A stretch of 64,000 nt of DNA from Eupeodes corollae. Its lineage: Eukaryota > Arthropoda > Insecta > Diptera > Syrphidae. This document shows, in pieces, positions 1 to 12,844 of the stretch. The stretch is from the NCBI RefSeq assembly GCF_945859685.1, contig NC_079149.1, positions 40,513,136 through 40,577,135 of the forward strand, in the 5' to 3' direction. Below the pieces are notes generated by a model. That model had not been told where the DNA came from, ran no database searches, and was given only the letters and a program-made list of their open reading frames with translations. The position numbers and the translations under genes were made by a program. Positions within the stretch are counted from its first letter, which is position 1; the number at the start of each line of letters is the position of its first letter.

Positions 1-2470
1 ACTGAATTGTGCAACATCATCATGCCTTTTCTCATTGCTCTTGCTCTTGCTCAAGCTCCAGCTCCAGCTCCAGTTCTCCTTCCCGCATTCAATCCCCTTC
101 TGTCTCCCCCTCTCGCAGGGATCACCTTTGGGGAGTAATTTAAATAAACGATTTGGGGTTAAAAGGAATCAGGTTGTGAAGAGAAATCAGCAAAATCATC
201 CCTCGGAGGGATGAACGAAGCATACAAACAGCAAAAAAAGAAAATAATTCGGATAAAAAGTTTTTAGATGAACATTCCAATTGATTGAACTATACCCTGG
301 GGAACGATTGAAAAAGGGAAACCGAAGTTAATCATTAAAAAAAAAAAAACATAAAACTAAGAACAACAACATAGGAATGTCTGTACCTAACCAATACGAG
401 AATCTTCCTATCCAGATCCTCTTGATCCACCAGAGCAATAAGCAAGTGAAGATATAGATTTCAACTTTAACCACCCCTTGCCTTATGTTTTGGTTGGCGT
501 CATCTCGATGGAATGGGAATTACTTGGATCGATGGGCGATGGCATTATTGACACCGAGGAACACGAATACCCTCCCTTCTTATCCCATATGGAACCCCAT
601 CAACCACCATAAATGAATATACTACCTATGGACCTACGCCTTAGCTTAAAAAAAAAGGTAGAAACTTTTTTTTTTACCTTGGATTTTTAATAAGGATACT
701 TGGGTTGGGGGTACCGGTTGGTACCGTACCTGATGATGGAAAGGAATCCGAATCCACCCTGTTTCGGTGGTTTGCTTAATCTAAAAAAAAGTACACATTC
801 AACCACGTATACTCTTAATGAATAGAATATTGCGTTAGGGATATGAACCTAGCTAGCTACCTACCCTTCATAGGTATATACCGAAACGCTATCCGCTTAT
901 TCATGATAAAACTTTTTACATCACTTCTTCTGCCCAAGTATAGGTTACTAGTGGAGCGGATTTGCTTTGAATAAATTTTGATGTAATTTATGGATTCTTG
1001 TCGGAAATGTAGAGGTCAACTTTTTTTCTTTTTCATTTTGCACGTGAAATTGTGGAGGATTATACGAGTATTTGATAGGGTGAGGGTGTGTATAGTATTA
1101 ATTGAGGAACTCATGAAAAGAATAATTAAAACACTTATATACAATTATACGTACATATATCAAAAATTAGAAGCTTGAAATTGTTGAACTTGAACAAATC
1201 TGCATCAGAATTACGGGTTTTAACTTTATGCTATTATTAGAAGAGAAAGAAAAAAGGCTATTAATCAATATTACATGGAAATTTTTGTTGGAAGAGCATA
1301 AATCAAGATTTTTGATGAAGAGAAGAAAAATGAATATACTTCTAGTCAGTCACCTTCTTATTAGAGTTCATAAATTAACCTTATATTTATTTATAAATAG
1401 TAATTTTAAGTTAAAATTAAGATTTGTGTGATTTTGGATACGTTGTATTGAGATTCTGGTAGTTGTTTGTTCAAACTTGAATCTATTTGCAATGAGGTCA
1501 TGAAAGATTGTTACCTTTAACCTTCCGATAACTTCAGTCACAGAACAGAATTTACTTAATACTCTTGCCATTTCATTTTCAGTTTCTAGTTAATGGAACA
1601 AATGAACTAGTTCCTTGATATTTGCTTTTTTTTAAAGGTTAAAAATATATATTTTTCTCAAGCTTAAAGATTTGTTGGTAATTTGTCTTTTTTTTTATTT
1701 ACAGCCATCGTGACTATGATCCGAATTCGAAAAATTTCACTAAACTTCAATTTTGAGCTTTAGAATTTTAATGCTTCAAGTTGGTAAGTACTCAAAAAAT
1801 ACATTCAAAATAATTCTTCTATCTTAATATAGATTATCAACCTGACTGTGGTCAACAAGGTTATGTAGCTGGCAATCAAATTATACGCTTTTAAAGTTTA
1901 AAGATGGCTTTAATATAACCCGACTTCAAAATCCATATATCACGTCAAGTTTTTGAGATAACACCTTTTATAATTCGAAAAAAAACTTTATATAAGGCTT
2001 CATGAGGCTATGTCAATTCATAAAGTAGTTCTTTTTAATAACATTCTATATGGTTTTCCAAGCCAACAATCCTTTACCTAAAAATTGTTTTTATAAATGT
2101 TGAATATCTTATTTTTCAAAAACGACTCATTAGTTGTAAGTCTTAAGCTGCTATACATAAATCTTAAAACAATGCTGAGGCATTTAAGCTTTAATGGTAC
2201 TTAACAGAAAAACCGCAAAATACTATAAAGACAACTCTTGTCGTTATTACGAATTGGTTGTTTTTAACCTAAAGTTTTTGGAATATATTGTAAAGGGTAT
2301 ACAAATAGTTTTGAAAAAGGGTATTTCTTAGTTTATAATTATATATTTAAAATCGAAGTTCGGATTCAGAATCAGCACTTAAAAATATCGCTAAAACGAA
2401 ATATTCTAAAACATAAAGGAATTCATTTCAAAATTTCAGATACAGTTAAATGAAGACATATAAATAATCT
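1..2470. other. non-coding, no gene seen
   Basis: AT-rich sequence with only short chance open frames. A small degenerate CAGCTC-type repeat lies near 45-80. I found no splice-bounded exon, RNA gene or transposon domain in this stretch. It ends where the 3' end of LINE copy A1 begins. Confidence 0.5.
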
Positions 2471-2474
2471 AATA

Positions 2475-4515
2475 GGTTTGGTTAGGTTGGAGTGGCTGTC
2501 CAGAGGTCATTGAGGCACGTAGACCTCAAGGGTCCATTGTGATACCACTATAATGAGGTTACTCATGGGAGAGCAATGAACTTAAACAAACCATTTTGTT
2601 TTAACTTTTAATAAAGTTAGAGAGACATTTTATGTCAATCGTTGCCAGTTCACTGGTATTATCGAAAAAGGGATAACCGAGAAACTTATTCCTTCTAATG
2701 GAGAGTGCTGAACATGTACATAGAAGGTGTTGGACCGTTTCCTCTTCCTTCTCGTCCATTCAGCTTCTATAGAAGTCATTTGTGTAGACCCCTGGCCTCA
2801 GAGCATGTCTTCCTATGAGGCAGTGTCCCGTTATTACTTCAATTGTAGAGCTTATACTTTGTCTGCTCAGTGATATCAAGCCTTTTGACCGTTTTAGTTC
2901 AATACTTGGCCATATTTGCTTAGTGGTACTTTGTGACCATCTAGCATTTGTTGTTTCTAGAGCATATTGCTTGAGAAGATATTTGCATGTAGCAAGTGGT
3001 GTTCTTATGTTATGTTTTTGTCTAACATGAGGCAGAAGTGTTCCATTTTTGGCGAGCTTCGGCTTTGCAATTTCCCGGAATGTCTCTGTGGCCCGGCACC
3101 CAAATGAGATGAATGTTAAACTGTTCCGTCATCTCATTCAGAGATGATCGACAATCGTTGACTGTTTGAGAGTTTGTGGAGACCGACTCGAGAGATTTAA
3201 GAGCGGCTTGGCTGTCTGAGAAGATTCGTATATCCTTACAAGATATAACGTTTTCTTTGAGCCAGGATAGTGCTTCTTTAATCGCCACTACTTATGCCTG
3301 GAATACTCTACATTGATTGGGAAGTCTATAGGATAGACTGAGATTCAGTTGTTCTGAGAAGATACCACTTCCAACTCCGGGATCGGTCTTTGAACCGTCT
3401 GTATAGAAGTGTACCGCATCATCTTCCAGGGGTTTCTCTTTTTCCCAGGAGGATCTTGAGGGGATGGACACATGGAAGCTTTTACCAAATACCATTTTTG
3501 AGATCTTTTTTAGATCTGAAATTTTCTGATCGTAGTTTGACGCTTGCTATAATCTTACTACTTTCTGAAATTCTGAAGTGTAAAAAAAAAAAATAGTAGT
3601 GAGTCCAATATTGTTACTGGTCCATTCAGAGGTGGCTCTAAGCCTTACACATGAGTTGTCAGCCACCTTTTTAGAGAAGATGTCAAGTGGTGTTAGGTTT
3701 AAAAGCACTTCCAGTGCTGCGGTTGGTGTTGAGCGAAGTGCTCCTGTGATGCACATACCTGCTGACCGCTGGACTTTGATGATCTTATTTAGATTTACCA
3801 TCTTGTCCAGTGCGATCCACCATACGACGGCTCCATAAATGAGTATCGGCCTGATTTCCAAGTGTATGGCCAGTGAGTTATTTTTGGGGAGAAACCCCAT
3901 TTCGTTACTATGGCTTTTTTACAAGTAAAAAGCGCTACAGTAGCCTTTTTGACTGTTTCATCAATATTTTCTCCAATTTAGTTTTTTGTCTAAAATGAGG
4001 CCCATATATTTAGCTTTATCGGAAAAGCTTAATGGTATTCCTCTAATCTTGGGTGGGCTAATCGAAGGAATTTTACATCTTTTCGAAAAGAGTATTAATT
4101 CTGTTTTGTGTGGGTTGACGTCCAATCCACATTGCTTAGCCCATTTTTAAGCCTGTTTAGAGCAATTTGTAGGAGTTCCGAGAGAACTTGGGGGTGCTTC
4201 CACAGATACGGATATCGCAACGTCGTCAGCATAGGCAATCACCTTGAAACCCTCTGCTTCCAATGATGTAAGTAGGTCGTTTACTACCATGTTCCATAAA
4301 AGAGGCAAAATGACTCCACCTTGGGGAGTGCCGCGATTCACCGATCTGGTGGTAGTAAAACTTCTCATGTTAGAAATTATTGTCCTGCTTTTAAGCATGA
4401 GACTTTTAAGATCTAGGAGTGACTTCTCTAATTTCAGCTTATCCAGTGCTGTTGTGATCGCCTGGTAACTGACGTTGTTGAAAGCTCCTTCAATATCTAG
4501 GAACGCTACCAAGTT
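2475..4515 (-). mobile_element. LINE family A copy 1 (LOA/R1-like), 5' truncated
   Basis: Decayed non-LTR retrotransposon on the minus strand. In element order it shows the palm of reverse transcriptase with a FLDIEGAFNNV motif and an RGTPQGGV motif (4512-4300), then the catalytic YADD box at 4222-4233, the RT C-terminal part (about 3900-3600), and an RNase H domain with FSDSQAALKSL and WVPGHRDIPGN motifs (3288-3060). The 3' untranslated part runs to about 2475 and ends in GGACAGCCACTCCAACCTAA. The presence of RNase H places it in the R1/LOA/I group rather than Jockey. The frame is broken by an in-frame TAA between 3288 and 3292, by frameshifts near 3060 and 3550, and by an A-run near 3585. 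The endonuclease and N-terminal half of the RT are missing. It is related to A2 at 10073-11558. It is certainly a dead copy; the exact clade is less sure. Confidence 0.85.
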
Positions 4516-4639
4516 ATATTCTTAGTAATCTAATAAGTAATAAATAATTTTTAAAAATATTTGTAATACTAAAATGAATTAAGCACTGCCTAGAAAGTAA
4601 AGACTTTTATTTGTGAAGGACAACTTTACGTTTTACTAA

Positions 4640-5265
4640 TTACTCTTATTGTCTGTGATAATGCGGTTTTATATCGTTTTGGGTCCCTTGCCAGCTTCTT
4701 CTAGCCGGCGAGACAAAGTGTTTTAGCGTCAGTAACTGCCTTGTTTTTGTAGCGGATGTTCGGTCTTCCTCGGCGTTGAGAACCTAGAGACTGGGATTTA
4801 AAGATTTTTTCTTTGCTGGGAAACGTTACTGTCTCAACATCCGATAGAGTCAAGCCTGTAGTCGGAGTTTTTTGATTCTTTGTACTTCATCTGCATATTG
4901 ATACTGCTCCATTTATATCCGCCGCAGGATTAATCAATCCAAAGTGCCCCAGTATTAATTTCGGTGCCATACATTAGAACTGGTAGAATTATAGTTTTGT
5001 ACAACGTGAACTTTGTAATTTTCGAAATTACTTTTGAACCCATTTGTTTGGCCAAACTAAAGTATCAGCGGTTCGCTAGGGTAATTCCTCTTCGGATTTT
5101 CACAAAGGAGTCATTCGTGGAATTAAATTCGAGGTAGCTGAACTCCATGACTTCTTTAAAATGTGTTTTGTCTCATTCACTTCAAAGCCAACACGTTTTG
5201 CCTCTTTATCTATAGTTGTAAATGCCTCTAGAACACCTCGCTGGGCCGATGATACCGATGTTGTC
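4640..5265 (-). mobile_element. RTE-clade LINE, C-terminal RT part
   Basis: Minus-strand translation gives DNIGIIG (the catalytic ADD box with its first positions changed), then a segment reading RRGITLANRxYFSLAKQMGS, ITKFTLYKTIILPVLMYGTE, and later RRLEEAGKGPKT. These match the C-terminal half of RTE-clade reverse transcriptases in order and spacing. There are several stops and frameshifts. It most likely belongs to the same element as the RTE fragment at 6180-6650, the two halves being separated by the family C insertion at 5266-6178. Clade assignment comes from recognised motifs and could be tested by alignment. Confidence 0.6.
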
Positions 5266-6178
5266 CTTATTTTTTTTTTATTATAAGCCTACGCTCAAGG
5301 TGATAATACTACCCTTATTATGTAGACGCAGTGTGAGTACTAGGAAGGGGAGAGAAGGGTTAAAACGAGGTGTGCACATTGGGCTTAAATTCCTGAATAT
5401 TGCAATGGGTGGGAAAGACAAGGTGTGGCACATTCCATATTCGCGTAGTACTGTTAAAGAACGAATCTCTGTACTTTGTAGTACGACCGAAAATGGGTTC
5501 GAGGGTAAATTGATGAACATTCCTAGAAGCGCGAGTATTACGATTGAACTGTTTAAGGGGAGAAATATAACCAGTTATTTCTCTAAAGCATAAACCGTTA
5601 AAATAACGATAAAAGAGGGTGAAACCACAAACATTTCAACGATATTCAAGGGACGTAAAGGATCTTATGATGGTAATATCACCAATCAATCTAAATGCTC
5701 TACGTTCAATACTGTCCAAGAAGTTTAAATAAGTTGCAGGAGCACCAGCCCAGATACGTGAGTTATACTCAAATTTTGGTTGCATAAAAACTTCTTGCAT
5801 CGCCTTAGAAACCCCAAACATCTTGCGACATTTTTGGCAATATCGCGTATGTGATCGTGAATCTGAAAAGCTAAGAGTACTATCGTCAACGAAACAATGT
5901 ATCGGATTAGAAGTTGCAGACAGGAGATCATTAATAAAAAGGAGAAAGAGTGTTGGAGATAGAACAGAGCCCTGGGCTACACCAGCATTTATTTTATGGT
6001 TTTCAGACTTTAATCCATCCAATAAAATTTGTATTGAACGACTCAAGAGGTAATTACTTATCCAATAAAGGAGGGATTCACGAAACCGAAAGCACGTATG
6101 TTCGCTAAGAGAGCCTGATATACTCGTACATATCAAGTGTAATGTGTTCCGCAACATGTCTAGCATTGCTCCAATGAG
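5266..6178 (-). mobile_element. LINE family C copy 1 (Jockey/CR1-like), truncated
   Basis: Minus-strand RT fragment. It shows WISNYLLSRSIQILLDG, the INAGVAQGSVLSPTLF box and CFVDDSTLSF (catalytic FADD changed to FVDD), then a sudden jump to the post-RT region (ARCLGFLRRCKKF, then a segment reading FEYNSRIWAGAP and SIERRAFRLIGD). The jump shows an internal deletion of about 100 residues. The 3' region around 5465-5590 closely resembles that of copy C4 at 62240-62400. The element ends at about 5266-5285 in an A-rich minus-strand tail, as expected for target-primed integration. No RNase H domain follows the RT, unlike families A and B. The copy is 5' truncated at about 6170-6180, where RTE sequence resumes. 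Confidence 0.75.
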
Positions 6179-6179
6179 C

Positions 6180-6650
6180 TGTTACCCATTTGAATTTCAT
6201 GCAGTAGAGCTTAACCATTTTTTTGGGATCCCGAGTTTAGACATCTTTGCGGCTTGAAGTTGAAATTCGTTGGTTCTTTGCAGAAATTGCCTCAATGTGA
6301 ATATTTGGCCTATCGTTCATCTGCCTGGCCTACGTGCTGATAGTATTGCAAAAACGTTTAAAATGCTAACAAAGTAAGTCGGATTGGATTTTTTAAGCAA
6401 CAAGAAGCCTCTGTTACATTTGCAGGACAAAGGATCCTCTTTTTTGTTGATTGGGCATATTGAGCTATTTAACCAGTCATAGGGCAGACTTCTCTGCTAG
6501 CGCATGCATATATGCATATCATTCCATATTTGAAGATCAGTGAGGTCATCGGAGACGGAAGATTTGTTGTTTTTAAACAAATGGATGGTATTCTTAACTT
6601 CTTCAATACATGGAGCTGCTAATGAGTTGTCATTGACTGGTCTCATGGTT
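6180..6650 (-). mobile_element. RTE-clade LINE, N-terminal RT part
   Basis: Minus-strand translation (frame changes allowed) reads EEVKNTIHLFKNNKSSVSDD, LPYDWLNSSICPINKKEDPL, and further on TIGQIFTLRQFLQRTNEFQL and KMSKLGIPKKW. These are the finger and early palm blocks of RTE-type reverse transcriptases, in the right order. It is riddled with stops. Together with 4640-5265 it looks like one RTE copy split by family C copy 1, with part of the RT palm lost at the junction. Confidence 0.6.
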
Positions 6651-6654
6651 TAAC

Positions 6655-7480
6655 GTTATGTTTAAAAACAGGTGAGATTTCGGTTCAGAACACAAAATCC
6701 TTAAAAAAGTGTTGTGTAAACCACAACAGAGAAAAAAATCAGCTTTGTTCACTAGTGTTATTTTAGAGCAATGCCTGGCAAAACCACTTCGTAAGCTTTC
6801 CATCTGTCTTATTTTACAGGTCTCTTCCCGAGTGGATGGAAAACTGCATTTGTCCAGCTTGTCCCTAAAGAAGGCCAATCCTGCTCACCATCTAACTATC
6901 GTCCAATTGCACTTACGTCCCTTCTTTCCAAGATTATGAAAATGGCGATCAATTTTTAGTTTAGAAATATCTTAAAGAACGAAAGCTTCTTAATGACTGG
7001 CAGTATGGCTTTCGTTGCAGTAGGTCCACTGGTGATCTCATAGTTTATCTCACCGAACAGTGGAAAAAATTTTTAAATCCTTTTGGAGAAGGTAAGATTA
7101 TTGCACTTGAAAAAATTTGGCACTGAGCTCTCTTATCGAAAATGCGTGCATTTAGTATTGATGAATCTCTTCTTCGCTGGGTTAGAAATAACCTTTCGGA
7201 CTGTTCAATTCAAGAAGTATTGGACGGGTTCAAATCTGATATTCACAAAATAAACGCTGGTGTGCCCCAGGGCTCCGTTTTGTCTCCGATACTTTTCTTT
7301 ATTTTTATAAATTATATTTTGTCTGAATCTTCTAACCCACTTAATTGTTTCGCTGATGACAGTACCCTCAGATTCTTATATTAGTTTTTTTATAATCTCA
7401 TCCTTGTGCTTCACAATGTGGATTGAATTGGTCTTAAATTCACATTTTTAGGTCTCTCAGGTTTAACTGAGAGCAATTTA
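6655..7480 (+). mobile_element. LINE family C copy 2, RT fragment
   Basis: Plus-strand RT remnant of the same family as C1. FPSGWKTAFVQLVPKEGQS and SNYRPIALTSLLSK are readable near 6820-6940. After several stops the open stretch 7142-7384 carries SLLRWVRNNLSDCSIQEVLD, the INAGVPQGSVLSPILF box and CFADDSTL with an intact catalytic FADD. The frame stops at 7382-7384. Homology to C3 and C4 continues as a segment resembling NLILVLHNVDWIGL to about 7480, after which similarity is lost. It abuts the RTE fragment head to head at about 6650. Confidence 0.75.
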
Positions 7481-9679
7481 ATGTGGAGACAAAAAAAAAG
7501 TTCTCTACGATAAGGAATGGAGTCTTATTTAAGCTTCCCTCAAAACTCGTGTCATCATACACCTGTTTATAATAGGTACTGTTGTCATCACAGGACTACA
7601 TGTTAAAATAAAATTCAATTAAAACTTTATTTCAAATTTGTTTTCATAAAACAAAATTTTATCTTCAACTTTAGACTCGTAGAAAAAATACACACTGTTT
7701 GTTTTTTCTCTTCAGCGAATCCTCATAATAAAATATTAAGAATTTTAAGCACATTATGACAATTTATTTCGGTTAATATACAATGATTTACGTATTCGTA
7801 GCTATAGAGATAAGCATACGTTTATTATTATGTGAAGCAATGTTGATAAGTAATTCAATCTTTTTTACATGAGTAAACGCAGTCAAAAAATAGGGAACCA
7901 GGAGCTTGATTTCTTAAATTTAAGCTTAATACAAATAAATTCATACCGAGTTGATAGAATCGTCTTTCTATTAACTTTATGACTTTTAATTTAATTTTTT
8001 TGTAAGTTGTTCGTGTAGCATGAATAAGAAGACTTTAATACTTTGCAATCCGAAAACCGTTGCACCGCAACTAAAATTCGGATTATCCCAAACAATAGGA
8101 ATTCTGCATATTACTATAGCATAAGTTGTTCTATGTCCTGTGAGAATTTCCTTAATGTATTTATATGCAGCTTTGCCTAACACCCAACAGGATACTGAAT
8201 TATAATGTCCTTATATACAGTTACAACGAAATAAGTCGAATAAAATGTGAGAACTTTAAACATCACGTATTCGCCTCCTGTTTTTCCTCTGTTTTATATA
8301 TACATACATACATACATTTCGTACGAATGTATGTTGAGTTAGTAGAGATATAAATATATTGTTTAAATGTATTGGTTTAGTAATATGGTCTTGTGTGAAA
8401 GTGTTTAACACACTATCGAAAGAAGAACCAGGAATATTGTGTTCAAGGAAAGAATTTTCCAGAACAGAGGGTACCATCCACTATACCATGCAAAAGGATA
8501 TATTATTAATTCAGTTTTAATTAATATTTAGCAAGAACATGAGCGTTATTCTAAAAGTATTCGCAATAACGCTCACCACTTTCGTTATGTGCCAGTAATT
8601 GCAATTGCAAGAGAGTTCCTTTCCTTTCCCACCTCGCCTCCGCCACCACCACTCCAGCCTTGCTATATTGTTTGTGGTAAAATAAAAGGGGACAAATACT
8701 GGCATTTGGATGGTAAAGTAGTCTTATTGTAGGGTATGAGAAAAGGATACAAAAATATTCGTCCTACATATAGTATACAATGCCACTGATGGTGCCTCGA
8801 CAACAACAACAAAATTTCAAACGTTCGGTGGCTGTTTTAGCAACAAACTGCAATTGTGGTAATAAAGATTTAATTTGGATGCTCCAAAATACTAATTTGT
8901 GCAACAACTAAAAACCTAGACACAAAATTCCTTATATTCTATGTACATCTGTGTGTAGTGTGTATGTGGAAAAGCGCCAGGAACCAGGATACAGTTGACA
9001 AAATTAAGGCCATGCTATACATGCTATAGAGGATAAGCCGTGAATTTTAACATTGTCATATGAACTATATGCATGTGTGTATGTTTATAAAATGTTACGT
9101 CACTTCATAATTGCAACGTTCGTTCCACACACCACACAAAATACCAATTGGAAATATGGTTTTCCAAAAATTTTGCTTTAAATATAAAATTAAATAAAAA
9201 AAAATTAAAATAACAAAACAAAAATAAAATAGAAGCTTAAAAATACCGAAACAATCAGAGCAGAATATTTTGATAAAAGCATATAGAGTAATGAAGTTTT
9301 AAAAAATGTAATCTTTTATAGTAGTATAAAATCGTACATAAAACAACAGTGTTGACTTCGAGACTATGTAAAATATAGAAATTAAATTAAATAGAAAATA
9401 TTACATAAAGTAACTTCTCGATAAACTTAGTCTCTAAAGTTAAAGTGGATTACACTAGTTATCAAAATTAAGTTTTTCTGTGTATTGCTGTTTCCACAAA
9501 ACACTTTTTTCAAAAGAATTAGACCTGAATTGGAATCTCATCTAATAATTTTGTTACTATACATCACCTTTTTTTAAATACACCTCTCTTAAAACTCAAA
9601 CATTTTCTAAAACATTTAATTTAATTACTTAATGGTTTTGAATAATTCATTTTGAAAATGGTTTTATGTGTTGATTCCG
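7481..9679. other. AT-rich intergenic sequence, no gene seen
   Basis: No coding or RNA gene could be supported. A short ATAC-type microsatellite lies near 8298-8318. A slightly GC-richer patch at 8620-8660 has CCACC-type triplets. Open frames here are short and lack recognisable domains. Confidence 0.45.
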
Positions 9680-12385
9680 AATCCGAACTTAGATTTTTGC
9701 TGTGCTGGAAAAAGAACTGCGCATAAGCTTTTCCATCTGTTCTTCTCTACAGATATCTGCCCGAGTGGTTGGAAAACAGCATTTGCACAGACTATCCCTA
9801 AAAAAGGAGATCCTCCTCCCTCTTTGAATATCATCTAAGTTAACGAACGTCTCTTCTTTGGAAGGTCATGGAAACGCTGATAAAATGACAGATTAAGAAA
9901 TATCTTGAAGAACAAAAGCTTAATAACGAATGGTTTACCTCACCGAATAGAAAAACAAGATTGTACATCGTTTTGTAGAAAGTAATATTATTCCAACTGA
10001 TATTCTGAAGGTATTTGACATAGTTTGGCATCAAATTCTCTTATTGAAAATGCATTCTTTTAGCATTGATACATCATCATTGAAAGCAGAGGGTGATTGC
10101 CTATGCTGACGACGTTGTAATATCTGTATCTGGGAAACACCTCCATGCTCTCCTGGAACTCCTACAAAATGCCTTTAATAGGCTAACAAAATTGGCTTAG
10201 CAATGTGGCTTGGACGTCAATCCACATAAAACTGAATTAATACTCTTTTCGAGAAGATGTAAAATTCCTCAGATTAGCCCACTTAAGATTAGAGGAATAC
10301 CATTAAGCTTTTCCGACCAAGCTAAATATTTAGGCCTCATTTTAGAAAAAAAACTAAATTGGAAGGCAAGTATTGATGAAAGAGTCAAAAAAGGCTACTG
10401 TAGAGCTTTTTACTTGTAAAAGGCCATAGGATCAAATTGGGACTTCTCCCCAAAAATAACCCACTGGCTATACACTTCGGTAATCAGACCGATACTCATT
10501 TATGGAGCTGTCATATGGTGGTCCGCACTGGACAAGATGTTAAATCTAAATAAGCTCATCAGAGTCCAGCGGTCATCAGGTATGTGCATCACAGGAGCAC
10601 TTCGGAAGTGCTTTTAATCCTTACACCCCTTGACCTATTCTCTAAAATGGTGGCTGCCAAATCATGTGAGAGGCTTAGAGCCACCTCTCAATGGAATAGT
10701 AACAATACTGGACATACTACTATTCTAGACAGTTTCAGATCTATCCCAGATCGCTTAGAATACACCACCCAAAAATGGTATTCGGTAAAAGCTTCCACGT
10801 GTCCATTCCTTCAAGATCCTCCTGGGAAGAAGAGAGACCCCTGGAAGACGATGCGGTACACTTCTTGGAAGTGGTATCTATTCGGAACAACTGAATCTCA
10901 GTCTATTCTATAGACTTCCCAATCAATGTAGTGTATTCCAGGCAGAAGTAAAGACGATTAAAGAAGCACTATCCTGGCTCAAAGAAATCGTTATATCTTG
11001 TAAGGATATACGAATCTTCTCGGACAGCCAAGCCGCTCTTAAATCTCTCGCGTCTGTCTCCACAAACTCTCAAACAGTCCACGATTGTCGATCATCTCTG
11101 AATGAGATGACGGAACAGTTTAACATTCACCTCCTTTGGGTGCCGGGCCACAGAGACATTCCGGAAAATTGCAAAGCCGATGAGCTCTCCAAAAACGGAA
11201 CACTTCTACCTAATGTTAGACAAAAACATAACATAGGAACACCACTTGCTACATGCAAATATCTTCTCAAACAATATGCTCTAGAATTAACAAATGCTAG
11301 ATGGTCACCACCTGCCTAGCAACCAATCAAATATGGCCAAGCATAGACTTAAAACGGTTAAAAGGCTTGATATCCTTGAGCAGACAAAGCAGGACACTGC
11401 CTCATAGGAAGACATGCTCTGAGGCTAGGGGTCTACACAAATGACTTCTGTAGAAGCTGCATGGACGAGGTGGAAGAGGATATAGTTTGTTTAAGTTCAT
11501 TACTCTCCCATGAGTAAACTCATTAGTGGTATCACAATGGACCCTTGAGGTCTACGTCTAGCATTAATACTTCTCTTCTTTGTTGGCTTAGTCTGGTTTC
11601 AATCTGATATTCACCAAATAAACGTTGGTTAGCCCAGAGGCTCAATACTGTATTCAATTCTATTCCTTGTTTATATAAATTAAGAAGTTTCATATGAACG
11701 GAGACTTCTAATCCACTAATTGTTTCGTTCACTACAACACCTTCGCAGCTTCTCATATTAGTTCTTTGATTCTCATCCTTGATTTTCACTGCCAATGACA
11801 ACTTAATAGCTGATCATAGTAGTATTGTAAAATGAGGAATAAAACACCGTGCAGAATTGAATGGTTCGAACAAATATGGCAAAAGCGTAACTATCCCCCA
11901 ATACCACTACTCATTGGCAATACTTGCATCGATGTGTATCAAAGATCACATCTTATGGAATGATCAGATATTCAACATTACCAGAAACCATCTCTTGTGG
12001 AGTGATAATTCAAGAATGTGAAGCAAGAAGTTTTTTACCCCATCTGATCCTTCTGAAAATAAAGCCCTTATTTTCCTGAAACTAAAGTACAATTCACATA
12101 TTTGGGCAGGATGCTCCAATTGATTCTTTTGACCAGAATTCAAAAGAGAGCTCTTAAAATAAAATGTTACCGTTGCCTAACTGAAAACTGTATGCATTTT
12201 GAGCATCGGGATATCGTTATTAATCTTGTCCCCTTTCCAAATTTTTAGTTTTTTTATATTATTGTCCCTATATTTTTCAAAAACTTGAAGACCAATTAGT
12301 TATTAAAACAAATATGTCTTCCTACCGCTTTGTATTTTTATGCTAGGAACCGTTTGAAGATGCATTGTAAACTTTTCCAAACCTG
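9680..12385 (+). mobile_element. LINE family C copy 3, interrupted by copy A2
   Basis: The left part (about 9680-10072) carries ICPSGWKTAFAQTIPKKGDP and later sequence colinear with C2. The right part (11559-12385) resumes exactly where the left stops, with sequence matching the FKSDIHKINAGVPQGS region of C2, then the post-RT region (ILWNDQIF, KYNSHIWAGC, EFKRELLK) that matches C4 at 62460-62700. Between them sits LINE A2. There are stops throughout and no intact frame. The 3' end near 12385 directly meets repeat R at 12391. Confidence 0.7.
10073..11558 (+). mobile_element. LINE family A copy 2 nested in family C
   Basis: Plus-strand copy of the LOA/R1-like family A. The YADD catalytic box is at 10102-10113. 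LDVNPHKTELILFSRR and SFSDQAKYLGLILEKKLNWK follow at 10210-10390. Then come the IRPILIYGAVIWWSALDKML segment, TPLDLFSK (10630-), and RNase H with FSDSQAALKSL (11012-) and LLWVPGHRDIPEN (11135-). It is severely 5' truncated and lacks the last 3' terminal bases seen in A1. TAGCATTGATAC at 10061-10072 and TAGCATTAATAC at 11559-11570 flank it as an imperfect 12-bp target-site duplication, which fixes its borders. Confidence 0.8.
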
Positions 12386-12390
12386 ATTTT

Positions 12391-12620
12391 TAACTTTCCA
12401 TAAGAAGTTATTGTAATTATTCCGATTTGTCGAATTGAAAATTATGACATTTCAAGGTCCTAAGAGTCGAAATAAAAGATTTTTAGGTGTTCGTCCGTAC
12501 GTTCGCGACCTTTTTTCTTCGTCCATATCTCAAGAACCAGAAGAGACATCGATTTCAAATTAATTTTTTTTATACAGATAACAATGCAGAAAGATGCAGA
12601 AAGGGCTCTCATAATTTGAT
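12391..12620 (+). repeat. dispersed repeat R, copy 1, left part
   Basis: Begins with an imperfect palindrome (TAACTTTCCATAAGAAGTTA, 12391-12410). It is followed by about 210 bp highly similar to 36484-36720, including CCGATTTGTC, the CGTACGTTCGCGAC region, AACCAGAAGAGA and GCAGAAAGGGCTCTCA. The continuation of R is found again at 14640, so the copy is split by the LINE at 12845-14560. No coding function is apparent. Confidence 0.7.
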
Positions 12621-12844
12621 TCAGTTCTTATAGAATTAGTAATAATTTAACAAATGTGTTATTATTTCTTTAAAAAAAGGTTCAACAATGAGTTTTGTCG
12701 TCTGTCGCAATCAATACAATTTTTTCTGAAAACTTCCTTAGATTTATAATTATTTTTAAGGCAAAAACATAATTAAGATTCGTTTCAAATTCTAGTTGTT
12801 AAATTCATTTATGAGTTGTTGGCGATAATTCAGTGCTATTTGTA

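Noticed and set aside
990..1571. Three short frames at the left end
   Set aside because: Short, Lys/Leu-rich translations of AT-rich DNA on both strands, with no domain or gene structure.
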